From the NCBI GenBank assembly GCA_052161605.1, contig CP197409.1: DNA of 64,000 nucleotides; one strand, 5' to 3'. Position 1 is the stretch's first letter; each line of letters starts with the position of its first letter. Shown one piece after another: positions 1-7,137 of the stretch. The notes under the pieces are model-generated. The model had not been told where the DNA came from. It saw nothing but the letters and a program-made list of their open reading frames with translations, and made no database searches. The DNA is from JBKCUI01 sp052161605 (lineage in GTDB: Bacteria > Planctomycetota > Planctomycetia > Pirellulales > Pirellulaceae). The position numbers were made by a program, and so were the translations under genes.

Positions 1-1035
1 AATGGAAAGAATCGCTAGTACGGTCAAAGCATTGATCGGAACCAAAATGGCAGAGTAGAATCCGAACGATCGAATAGGAATCAGTTCACTTGAGCAAAGA
101 GAGAGAAAGCCGAGGGCTGTTGTCAATGCTGCGAGCAGTGACGGTGTCCAAGCAACTCTCAATGCAATGAGTGCTGGTTTACTACGGCTGACTTTTTGAG
201 CTTCCCTGAAGTAACCAAGATAATGAAGACCTGCTGAAATCGTCAAAACGAAGCAGAGGTTCGCAACAAGCAGTTGCACTGAATCGATGTAACCGTTACT
301 CAAGTAGATGCAGGCCAAAGCCACATGCTGACTAAAGACGGCACAAAGGAACAGTGTTGCGACGAGCAAAAACTGTTTGAGCGATACAACGAGAATGGCG
401 AGGCATACTATATAGGATACGGCATTAAGTAACAGGAGATTTTCGCCAGCTGCTTCGTCAACAGCAACAGAATCTGCCGTTGTCCCTGCGATATGAATTT
501 CATCACGTGGCAACCCCGTCACCGAGGTCGATGCTTGCCATGCCCACTCGACAGCAGATCGACGATCTTGCATTCCAGCATCGGAGATTAACGCAATGAT
601 GCATGTCTGTTTGCCATCTGCGCCGATGAAAATACCCTGCATCCCTGCCTTGGCCCTCGCCGAAGTCAAATCCTTGAGTGACTCCAACGCATCGTCCGCA
701 GTTGTCGCTCTTTGAAAGTAAACGACACCATCATCCGCAGGTGAAGTTAAGCGGGTCGCGAGTGCTGCGGCACGGGCATCCGAAAATGTGCAGCCCTCCC
801 AGCTGATCATCAGAAATTCATCGCTACCGAATCGTTCCACAAATCGATAAAGACTTTGGGTTTCGGCAAAGCTCGCGGGTAGCCAGTCCTCAATTCGATT
901 CTGACTCTTCTGGATCGCTTGTTGTGCAAACCAACCAGCGACTGGCCACACGCAAGCAACGAGAATTATCGCCAATACAGGGAGCCAGCGAGGCGGCCAC
1001 GCCTTGTTGGTTTCGTCGTGCCTATTGATTGCCAT
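1..1035 (-). CDS. RND/MMPL-superfamily membrane protein, partial (C-terminus beyond left edge)
   Basis: Reading the minus strand from an ATG at 1035 gives 345 codons without a stop down to base 1, so the gene continues outside the window. The product starts MAINRHDETNKAWPPRW, followed by one hydrophobic helix, a soluble extracytoplasmic domain of about 170 residues (LPASFAETQSLYRFVERFG, then a GTTADS region), and at least four closely packed membrane helices (for example LLLLNAVSYIVCLAILVVSL and the ALTTALGFLSL segment). One N-terminal helix, a large loop and then a helix bundle with an ALTTxxGFLSL motif is the layout of half an RND/MMPL transporter (a sterol-sensing-like bundle). The gene begins 57 bases after the stop of the acyl-reductase gene on the same strand, so the two are probably co-transcribed, which would fit export of a lipid. 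The substrate is inference. No strong ribosome binding site is seen. Confidence 0.8.
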   Translation of the reverse strand, partial: MAINRHDETNKAWPPRWLPVLAIILVACVWPVAGWFAQQAIQKSQNRIEDWLPASFAETQSLYRFVERFGSDEFLMISWEGCTFSDARAAALATRLTSPADDGVVYFQRATTADDALESLKDLTSARAKAGMQGIFIGADGKQTCIIALISDAGMQDRRSAVEWAWQASTSVTGLPRDEIHIAGTTADSVAVDEAAGENLLLLNAVSYIVCLAILVVSLKQFLLVATLFLCAVFSQHVALACIYLSNGYIDSVQLLVANLCFVLTISAGLHYLGYFREAQKVSRSKPALIALRVAWTPSLLAALTTALGFLSLCSSELIPIRSFGFYSAILVPINALTVLAILSI

Positions 1036-1091
1036 TTTCGAGACTTTGACCTTAAGAGATGAAAATCACGAGGGGCAATGGCTTGGCTTGT

Positions 1092-2534
1092 TTAATTCGG
1101 TGCGTTTTCTCGCCGTATTTTGGGCATATTGCTAGGAAAGAAGTGATCCAAAAAGTCCGGGTGAGCATTTTGCCCCTCTTTCCGTGGTGCAGAGGATATC
1201 ATTTTTTCAAACTCTTCGATCGAAACCCGCACCGTCATGCTGTCATCCGCCTTAATGCCAGGTTCGATAGCTAACGACTGATCGGATTGTCGATGGAATG
1301 TCCATTGCCCACCCCCTGGACCGAGGATATCAAAAGCGATTTTGGAAGAGCAAGGTGGATCGGAGGAGACCATCCGGTAGTTTTCAAAGAATTTTTTTGC
1401 ATCGAGCTTTACCGTCCCCTTTTTAACCCGTCTTTTTCCCCAACGATCTTCCTCGCCATATCGCATGTAAGTGTGAATCATCGATTCATCGATAATCGGA
1501 CACGGCAGTTCGGGAGCATAGGTTTTTGTGTTCATGCAGTCAAAGGTAGGATCCGTTCTCTCGTAGTTGGAATACATGGTAAAGGCGGGCAGTATCTCAG
1601 CTTCGAAATCGCTGTAGGTTGAGGGATCCGGTTTCTGCTCTCCTACGTATTCAACCCCAGTTGAGCCGAAATAACTGTAGCCCGCATCAATCAGGAGTTT
1701 GGGGGTAAGACAAGTCTCTGGAGCCAGATGAAAGGTTCGCCCATGTGCTTCCGGAGAACTGTAGAGCTTTGCGATAACTTTCGACACCCAGTCAACAGGA
1801 ATCACATTACGTCGTTCATCACCTGTCATAGGTAGACGCAAACGAGTGACACGTTTGCCGTCTGGTCCCAAGGGTTGGCGAGGGACCAATAGAGCCATTA
1901 AACGGAGGTATAGATAAATCCCGTGATAGGTATTCGTGTAACCCGTCTCAGAGTCACCAGCGATCACTGCGGGGCGATACACAGTAAGATTTTGAATTTG
2001 ACGATTTTTTCGAACTAAAGTTTCCGCTTGGAACTTACTCTCCTCATAGTCATTGCGAAACGCTTGATTGCACGCAAGCTCAGACTCCATGATCGTTCCT
2101 TGCCTTAGTCCGCAAACGTAGGCTGTGGAAACATAATGTAACTCTCGAAGATTGGCCGCCTCACATAGAGTGAGCATGTTCTCCGTACCACCCAAATTGG
2201 ACCTGTGTGGTTCTCCAGAGCCGTCCGACAAGAATTGAAGCGACGCAGCACTATGTAGTACTGCTTCGCAATTTCGAGCCAACCACCGAATATCGACCTC
2301 TGTGAGGCCAAGGTTGGCTTGGCAAATGTCTCCTTCGATCACCACCGGTCGAGGCAACGTCTTCCCTATTTTATCCTCCCAGTGTTGCATTATAACCTCA
2401 ATTCGTTCACGCGAACTTTCGCGTTTGCTCCCACGAACCAACACTGCGAGCCTGTGTCCCTGCTGCATCAAATCACAAAGCAAATAACGCCCAAGCAGAC
2501 CTGTAGCGCCGGTAAGAAACAAATATCTATTCAA
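1092..2534 (-). CDS. Thioester/acyl reductase-like extended SDR with C-terminal SCP2-like domain
   Basis: The N-terminus carries the Rossmann motif TGATGLLGRYLL, then VLVRG, EGDICQ and the short-chain dehydrogenase pair YVSTAYVCG with a later YEESKFQAE lysine. These are the marks of the NAD-binding-4 type reductases that reduce acyl thioesters to aldehydes or alcohols. The last 90 or so residues (KIAFDILGPGGGQWTF and VRVSIEEFEKMI) resemble an SCP2 lipid-binding domain. The frame is open up to an ATG at 2639, but a TTG at 2534 has a good AGGAG seven bases upstream and places the Rossmann strand at the usual distance from the start, so that start is used (480 aa). It precedes an RND/MMPL-type gene on the same strand. 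A role in making and moving a modified lipid is inference from this pairing; the exact substrate is unknown. Confidence 0.72.
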   Translation of the reverse strand: MNRYLFLTGATGLLGRYLLCDLMQQGHRLAVLVRGSKRESSRERIEVIMQHWEDKIGKTLPRPVVIEGDICQANLGLTEVDIRWLARNCEAVLHSAASLQFLSDGSGEPHRSNLGGTENMLTLCEAANLRELHYVSTAYVCGLRQGTIMESELACNQAFRNDYEESKFQAETLVRKNRQIQNLTVYRPAVIAGDSETGYTNTYHGIYLYLRLMALLVPRQPLGPDGKRVTRLRLPMTGDERRNVIPVDWVSKVIAKLYSSPEAHGRTFHLAPETCLTPKLLIDAGYSYFGSTGVEYVGEQKPDPSTYSDFEAEILPAFTMYSNYERTDPTFDCMNTKTYAPELPCPIIDESMIHTYMRYGEEDRWGKRRVKKGTVKLDAKKFFENYRMVSSDPPCSSKIAFDILGPGGGQWTFHRQSDQSLAIEPGIKADDSMTVRVSIEEFEKMISSAPRKEGQNAHPDFLDHFFPSNMPKIRRENAPN

Positions 2535-2633
2535 ATCAATACTCCTCGGAGATATGCATGCCTCGATGGCCGGTTGCAGTATGCCCCGACCACATACTGT
2601 GTCAATTAAAATTATGGAAAATTTGGCATCGAA

Positions 2634-2697
2634 CTTCACCCTCCCGAAGAATTCGGGAGGACCAGAGTGGAGGGACGATCACTCGGGGAGGGGGCTT
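2634..2697. repeat. Hairpin repeat, copy 1 (left of RHS island)
   Basis: About 64 bases beginning TTCACCCTCCC. Positions 2640-2660 form a perfect 9-bp stem (CCTCCCGAA / TTCGGGAGG) around GAA. The same unit recurs at 5020-5092 on the other side of the RHS genes, in the same orientation, with paired changes in the stem. Confidence 0.7.
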
Positions 2698-2783
2698 GTA
2701 GTGGACGAGGCAACGAGTCCCGGCTGTTGTAGTGGACGAGGCAACGAGTCCCGGCTTTTTGTAGTGGACGAGGCAACGAGTCC
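2697..2783. repeat. Three direct copies of an AGTGGACGAGGCAACGAG repeat
   Basis: The core AGTGGACGAGGCAACGAG preceded by TGT and followed by TCC occurs at 2697, 2728 and 2760, a spacing of 31 and 32 bases. The first two copies are also followed by CGGCT. An inverted copy lies at 2853-2873. The copies are nearly abutting, so this is a short tandem cluster rather than a repeat-spacer array. Confidence 0.75.
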
Positions 2784-2852
2784 ATTTGCACTGGAGACCG
2801 CCTGTTCTTATACCAAAAGGACTCCTGCCGTATTCGTGCCAGGCGGTCGGGC

Positions 2853-2873
2853 CTCGTTGCCTCGTCCACTACA
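2853..2873. repeat. Inverted copy of the AGTGGACGAGGCAACGAG repeat
   Basis: The reverse complement of the core repeat at 2697-2783, reading CTCGTTGCCTCGTCCACT then ACA. Together with the upstream copies it could fold into a long stem. It sits just before the RHS fragment. Confidence 0.7.
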
Positions 2874-2934
2874 CGCGAAAAAAATCCCAAAAATCAGCTA
2901 CCAATCCGCCTCCTTGACCGTTTACAATTCGGAT

Positions 2935-3984
2935 ATGACGAATCACCCGACCATCACTTCCGAAGCCCCCTCTTCCGCATCGCTGCCATTCGATGCCTCG
3001 TTGGATTCCATCGACTCGCTCACCACCTCTTTCACCGCGTCCGTAGTACCTACATTAGAAACTACGACCGTCACCGAAGTTGCACTAGGCTACCATCGCA
3101 ACCAACAGTACTCCATCACCGCTATGACCACCTCAAGTGGCGCAGTCGCAGAACGCTACGCGTACACGGCGTATGGTCAACCTACGATCCTAAACGCCAG
3201 TGGAACTGTACTTACGAGTTCCGCGGTTGGCAATCGGTAGACGTATACCGGCAGAGAATGGGACGAGACCTTAGGTCTCCATCACTTCCGAGCCCGATGG
3301 ATGAGTCCGCTGGCAGGTAGATTCTTGGGGAGAGATCCGATCGGATATTTGGATGGATTAAATCTCTTCGCACTATTTATTAACCTTCATTTGACAGACC
3401 CTGAAGGTCTCGCTGTTTTCTATGATGTTTTGGTGCCAAACCTTAATCCAGGTGCATTCCCGTTTGAACCACCACGATTGCCGACAGGCCTTCCGTTCAG
3501 GCTGCCTATCACAATTCCGGCTAATCTTTTACCAATACTAACACAGGTTCTACCCAGAATCTTAATTGGAGGTGGGATTCTTGGTGGTGCTGTGATAGTT
3601 GCACGTTTATCGTATTGTGCATACGTGTGGCATCAATGTGAACAGGCGAAACCTACTGGCCAAGTTTTGGAAACATGCGCTTGGAATGATTTTCAACTAT
3701 GCAGAGTGAAGTGTGGCAATCAAGGGCAACGTCCGCCAACTCAAAACTCGTTCTACAACTGCGCCAAACCGGCTCACAAAGCAGCTTATTCCGCAGGGTG
3801 TACGGCTAAATTTATCGCTTGCATTACGAGCTTTAACCCTTTGCGTGGATTTGGACCGTTTTCTCCACCATGTATACCGGGCGCGGGATCCATTCCGGTT
3901 TGTTGCAATTGTTTGCGAAACCCAGCGAGGCCAAATGTAGTTCCGGGCAATCCTTCTGGAGTAACGTCATGCGAATCACGGTAG
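2935..3984 (+). pseudogene. RHS-repeat-associated core fragment with in-frame TAG and cysteine-rich C-terminal tail
   Basis: From ATG 2935 the frame encodes RHS/YD sequence (GYHRNQQYSITAMTT, then ERYAYTAYGQPT) up to a TAG at 3238-3240, then continues in the same frame as TYTGREWDETLGLHHFRARW and GRFLGRDPIGYLDGL to DPEGL. In RHS proteins the residue between GNR and TYTGRE is normally Tyr, so the TAG is best explained as a one-base change of a TAC/TAT codon. Most of the long RHS shell is missing upstream. After DPEGL comes a variable tail: a Pro-rich stretch, one hydrophobic segment (IGGGILGGAVIVA) and about 120 residues with 13 cysteines. The part after the stop could be translated separately from ATG 3301 (227 aa). 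The tail is in the position of an RHS toxin domain, but no known toxin family is recognised. Confidence 0.75.
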
Positions 3985-4457
3985 GATTTCATCCAAGGGA
4001 GGAGAAGCTTCTTGCATTCGCATTGCGATATGTGTTCAGTTCTGCACCTATGGGTACAACGATGGTGTTTGCCACGATTGACGAACAAGAAAGTTTGTTT
4101 TTAGGAATTGGTGATTCAATTTTCTATCAATACTCGATGCTTCGAATCCCTCGTCTTCTTTGGGTATTTGATTTTGCGTTTTCCATTGAGGATTTTCCGG
4201 AATGCTTTACGTTAGAGAAACCCGACTGTAGTGCAAAAGCGATTAATTGTCGAGTTGTAGACAATCACGACAGATTCAAACCTTGCGTAGCGATTGAATT
4301 TAATCGTAACGAGGTTGATCGCTGGCTTGATTCAGCGTCACTAGATTCAGAAACTAATGCAGACGCAAATCTTCTGCTCCTTGGGCGGACGATTGATCCA
4401 GGGGATACACACACTTTTCGAATCGATAGAAAAAGGAAGATGGTTCTTTACGAATAA
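3969..4457 (+). CDS. Hypothetical protein, candidate immunity/partner of the RHS tail
   Basis: A 162-residue product (MRITVGFHPREEKLLAFALR...) whose ATG at 3969 overlaps the end of the RHS-tail frame by 16 bases in another frame, an arrangement that favours translational coupling. The protein has no signal peptide and mixes hydrophobic stretches (SIFYQYSMLRIPRLLWVFDFA) with a charged C-terminus (FRIDRKRKMVLYE). I do not recognise a family. Position directly after an RHS C-terminal tail is where cognate immunity genes are found, so that role is proposed from context only. Base composition looks more AT-rich than the flanking housekeeping genes, in keeping with an accessory module. Confidence 0.5.
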   Translation: MRITVGFHPREEKLLAFALRYVFSSAPMGTTMVFATIDEQESLFLGIGDSIFYQYSMLRIPRLLWVFDFAFSIEDFPECFTLEKPDCSAKAINCRVVDNHDRFKPCVAIEFNRNEVDRWLDSASLDSETNADANLLLLGRTIDPGDTHTFRIDRKRKMVLYE

Positions 4458-4700
4458 CAGTGGTCAAGCTGAAAACCGTTCACAGAATAAGAGATAAGAC
4501 CAGTCAGTAAGGTCTCCGCCAATTGCGGTCGGGCGGAGGAAATTTGAAGGGTGAAGTGGGAAGTTTCAAAGAAAGCCAATCTTTTCCCTATAGGATTACC
4601 AACGGTGTTTTGGTTTTCCTAGTCTTCCGATCGAGGCTCAAGCGAGCCATGAGATACCGTTTTCGAGCAGTTTGTTGCACCGAATTCGGTCATTTGCTCT

Positions 4701-4720
4701 CCACTGAGTTCACTCAGTGG
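4701..4720. repeat. Small perfect palindrome
   Basis: CCACTGAGT and ACTCAGTGG form a 9-bp stem around TC. There is no T-run after it on either strand, so a terminator call is not supported. Confidence 0.5.
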
Positions 4721-4753
4721 AAGCACGACTAACAAAGCTAGCCACGACGCTCT

Positions 4754-4806
4754 CCTCCCCCCTCCCTTCTGTCTCGCCTGCGGCGAGACAGAAGGGAAGG
4801 GGGAGG
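4754..4806. repeat. Long hairpin, 25-bp stem with one mismatch
   Basis: Left arm 4754-4778 and right arm 4782-4806 pair over 25 positions with a single mismatch, around a TGC loop. The inner part is TTCTGTCTCGCC / GGCGAGACAGAA; the outer part is a C-rich / G-rich pair. No T-run follows. It looks like a mobile or interspersed palindromic element rather than a classical terminator. Confidence 0.7.
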
Positions 4807-5019
4807 TTTATATTGGGGTATCCGTTGCTAGCCTGTTAGTCATCGCTCCACCGACTCGAGGTTGGCTGGAGGCGTTCACGAACAGGTCAATGCTACTCAC
4901 ACGAGTGCATGAGCACTCCAGTTGTGAGCAGGTTATTGTTTCGCCAACTTCGAGCTCACTGATCGAGGCGAACTCTTGGCTCGTGAACCACCAGTCCTGC
5001 AGCGTGAGTTACCGCCTTA

Positions 5020-5092
5020 TTCACCCTCCCAAAGAATTTGGGAGGGTCGAGTGGAGTTTACGATCACGAGGGGAAGGGGCTTTAGGATCGCT
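5020..5092. repeat. Hairpin repeat, copy 2 (right of RHS island)
   Basis: Matches the unit at 2634-2697 (TTCACCCTCCC, then GGGAGG, GAGTGGAG, ACGATCAC, GGGGCTT in the same order). The stem here is CCCTCCCAAA / TTTGGGAGGG around GAA. Relative to copy 1 a G-C pair has become A-T on both arms. Confidence 0.7.
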
Positions 5093-5126
5093 GACTAGTC
5101 GGGGCCATTATGCATCGCTGTGCCTC

Positions 5127-5233
5127 TCACCCTCTCCGAGCTACGCTCGACTCTCCCTCAAGGGAGAATGAATGCGTTCTTATTCACCCTCTCCGAGCTA
5201 CGCTCGACTCTCCCTCGAAGGGAGAGTGAATGC
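5127..5233. repeat. Two-copy tandem repeat, period 57
   Basis: Two copies starting TCACCCTCTCCGAGCTACGC at 5127 and 5184, each continuing GACTCTCCCTC, then AGGGAGA and TGAATGC. The copies differ at a few positions. The second contains a self-complementary CTCTCCCT / AGGGAGAG pair. Repeats of this kind give rise to short spurious open frames here. Confidence 0.75.
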
Positions 5234-5565
5234 TGTAACTGCGCAGAGCCTTGTTACAGCATACCTAGCTGCCAGTTCCTGAGGATTCAGTGCTGGGGAA
5301 TCTTGCGGGATATCGACCTATCCCACTCACGCAATACCCGGCAAGGAAGCGGTATCTAGGGCATTTCGACAGGATTCGACCTCGACACCCTCTCGTATTT
5401 TGGCTAATTGACCACATAGCCCGCGAACAGTGCACTGTTTAGGCAAGCTGCATCGATCGCACCTTTGCCGGTGAGGCATGTTCAGGCTGGATGCGCACGG
5501 ATAGCGCATTGGCGATCGTTTTCATTGGTTTTGTTGTCAATTACCCGAGCATGGAGGCGAGGGGA

Positions 5566-6624
5566 ATGAGCCGTAAGACAGCTGCATTCGCTATTTTCGC
5601 GAGCCTTTTTCTGATTTCGTTTTTCGTCGGCTGCGAGCATGTCGAATCGTTTTCCGACCAAATCCTTACGCAGAATAACGAACGCCTTGCAGGAGCTCCG
5701 AACGGGGCCACACTCGAGAACAATCGCCCCGCTAATGCAGGTTGGTTGGTATCGCAATCAACGGCCAGCCGGGCGCCCGGACTCCCGGCTCGCAATCCGC
5801 AAACCATACTGATCGCCAGCTTCAACATTCAAGTCTTCGGCGTGTCAAAGATGTCCAAACCGGGCATCCCGGAGCAGCTGGCAGAGATCATCAGGCAGTT
5901 CGACATAGTTGCCATCCAAGAGATCCGCGATAGATCCAACAAGTCCCTCCCTGCTCTGATGGAGTACGTCAATCGAAACGGTGCTAAGTATGACTATATC
6001 ATTAGCCCGCCCCTCGGCAGAACGGTTTCGAAAGAACAATACGCTTACGTGTTCAACACAGAAACCATCGTTTCCTCAAATGAGTTTAGCTACCTTGTTG
6101 AAGACACTCAGGACCTGCTGCACCGAGAACCTCTGGTCGCACGATTTGTGACGCGGGTGCCAACAGGATTCCAGCCATTCCGCTTTACATTGATCAATAT
6201 CCACTCCGACCCGGATGAAGCGTTAGAAGAGAGCGAGGTTATGTCCGCTGTATTCAAGTCAATCCAGAATTTCGAGTATGCCAACGCGGGTGAAGATGAT
6301 GTCATACTGCTTGGAGATCTCAACATCGAGCCTAGGAATTTCCAGAGCTTGGCTCGAGTTCCCGGGTTGATCTGGTTGTTTAATGAACCGACCAACACCC
6401 GGCGAACCCGAATCTGGGACAACATACTACTCGATCGGGACCTCACCAACGAATTCACGGGACGTTTCGGAGTGCTAGATATGGAGCAGATGTTTCGTAT
6501 AAGTCGCGACGAAGCACTTGCGATCTCGGACCATCTTCCTATTTGGGCCGAATTTTATGTCACAGAAATGCCACTCGCCGGACCAAGTAGGGCTGCCGAT
6601 GGAAGAGGTTCAGCCTTCAGATAG
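5566..6624 (+). CDS. Endonuclease/exonuclease/phosphatase-family lipoprotein
   Basis: The start at ATG 5566 is chosen because GGAGG lies 8 bases upstream and the product then begins MSRKTAAFAIFASLFLIS, a clean signal peptide ending in the lipobox FFVGC. The mature protein is predicted to be lipid-anchored outside the cytoplasm. The family marks are all present: IASFNIQVFG, IVAIQEIRD (metal-binding Glu), LINIHSDPDE, VILLGDLNIEP (GDLN) and a C-terminal SDHLPIWAEF (SDH). These are the catalytic positions of DNase I-like and inositol-phosphatase-like enzymes, so it should cleave a phosphodiester or phosphoester. Whether the substrate is extracellular DNA or a lipid/sugar phosphate cannot be told. 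About 352 aa. An alternative start further upstream (5491) lacks support. Confidence 0.85.
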   Translation: MSRKTAAFAIFASLFLISFFVGCEHVESFSDQILTQNNERLAGAPNGATLENNRPANAGWLVSQSTASRAPGLPARNPQTILIASFNIQVFGVSKMSKPGIPEQLAEIIRQFDIVAIQEIRDRSNKSLPALMEYVNRNGAKYDYIISPPLGRTVSKEQYAYVFNTETIVSSNEFSYLVEDTQDLLHREPLVARFVTRVPTGFQPFRFTLINIHSDPDEALEESEVMSAVFKSIQNFEYANAGEDDVILLGDLNIEPRNFQSLARVPGLIWLFNEPTNTRRTRIWDNILLDRDLTNEFTGRFGVLDMEQMFRISRDEALAISDHLPIWAEFYVTEMPLAGPSRAADGRGSAFR

Positions 6625-6666
6625 TTTGGACCCGCTTCCCGTAACCCTCGCAACTTACGTGCTGGC

Positions 6667-7026
6667 TTAAGGTTCTGATTTCCGACGCCTAGGAGAAGGC
6701 GAGTCTGGTTCTGGTGCAGTCTCCTGCCAGGTTGTGGCGACAACCTCCCCGGATTTGGACATGCTTCTCAGCTGCTCGATTTTTTGCTTGGCTTGCCCAA
6801 GCCGATTCTGGCAGTGCGTTACGTACGCCACTGCTTTGGCATATTCCTCCAGCGATTGCTCTAGTCCCAGCGAATTACCCTCGAGTCTTCTGACGGATTG
6901 CTCTAGGGCAAATATAGCGTCCTCAAACGTCATGTCTTCGGAACAGTGGTTCTTTTCGGTACTCAACAGCAACTCCTTATCATTGTGATCATCGCTCAAA
7001 TCGGCAAAACCGTTAATCATCCTCAC
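6667..7026 (-). CDS. xseB: Exodeoxyribonuclease VII small subunit
   Basis: A 119-residue product whose middle, MTFEDAIFALEQSVRRLEGN followed by LEQSLEEYAKAV and NRLGQAKQKIEQL, is the compact helical-hairpin domain of XseB. The subunit combines with the large catalytic subunit XseA to degrade single-stranded DNA in the cytoplasm; xseA is not in this window. The N-terminus is about 30 residues longer than usual. The GTG at 7026 has GGGAGGG 11 bases upstream; an ATG at 7020 is the next choice. The tail after the domain is Pro/Arg-rich and probably disordered. It is convergent with the upstream lipoprotein gene and divergent from the coiled-coil gene. Confidence 0.88.
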   Translation of the reverse strand: MRMINGFADLSDDHNDKELLLSTEKNHCSEDMTFEDAIFALEQSVRRLEGNSLGLEQSLEEYAKAVAYVTHCQNRLGQAKQKIEQLRSMSKSGEVVATTWQETAPEPDSPSPRRRKSEP

Positions 7027-7137
7027 GAAAAATTCTACCCTCCCGGCGCGAAACGGGAGCTACCGGTAACCTAATAACCTATCGTTCACGCGTAGATTGC
7101 TCCATAGCACCTGGAGTGGAGCCCAAGCCCTAACAAC

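Larger units (their letters stand above)
4458..5565. other. Gene-poor stretch rich in palindromes and short repeats
   Basis: About 1.1 kb between the RHS partner gene and the lipoprotein gene. Open frames here are short, lack ribosome binding sites and run through repeats, so none is called. It holds a perfect small palindrome at 4701-4720, a long hairpin at 4754-4806, the second flanking hairpin repeat at 5020-5092 and a two-copy tandem repeat at 5127-5233. Nothing recognisable is seen in 5234-5550 except the approach to the lipoprotein gene. Confidence 0.6.

Noticed and set aside
1287..1622. Plus-strand open frame inside the acyl-reductase gene
   Set aside because: It is antisense to a well-supported coding frame, has no family resemblance and no ribosome binding site.
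2697..2783. Regularly spaced direct repeats that might be a CRISPR array
   Set aside because: Only three copies, separated by 4-10 bases rather than spacers of about 30, and no cas genes are near.
2554..2934. Upstream extension of the RHS frame
   Set aside because: This part runs through the short repeats and the 5' region of the divergent reductase gene, and has no RHS-like sequence.
4523..5359. Several open frames of 69-93 codons between the RHS partner gene and the lipoprotein gene
   Set aside because: They cross hairpins and tandem repeats, lack ribosome binding sites and show no protein-like composition.
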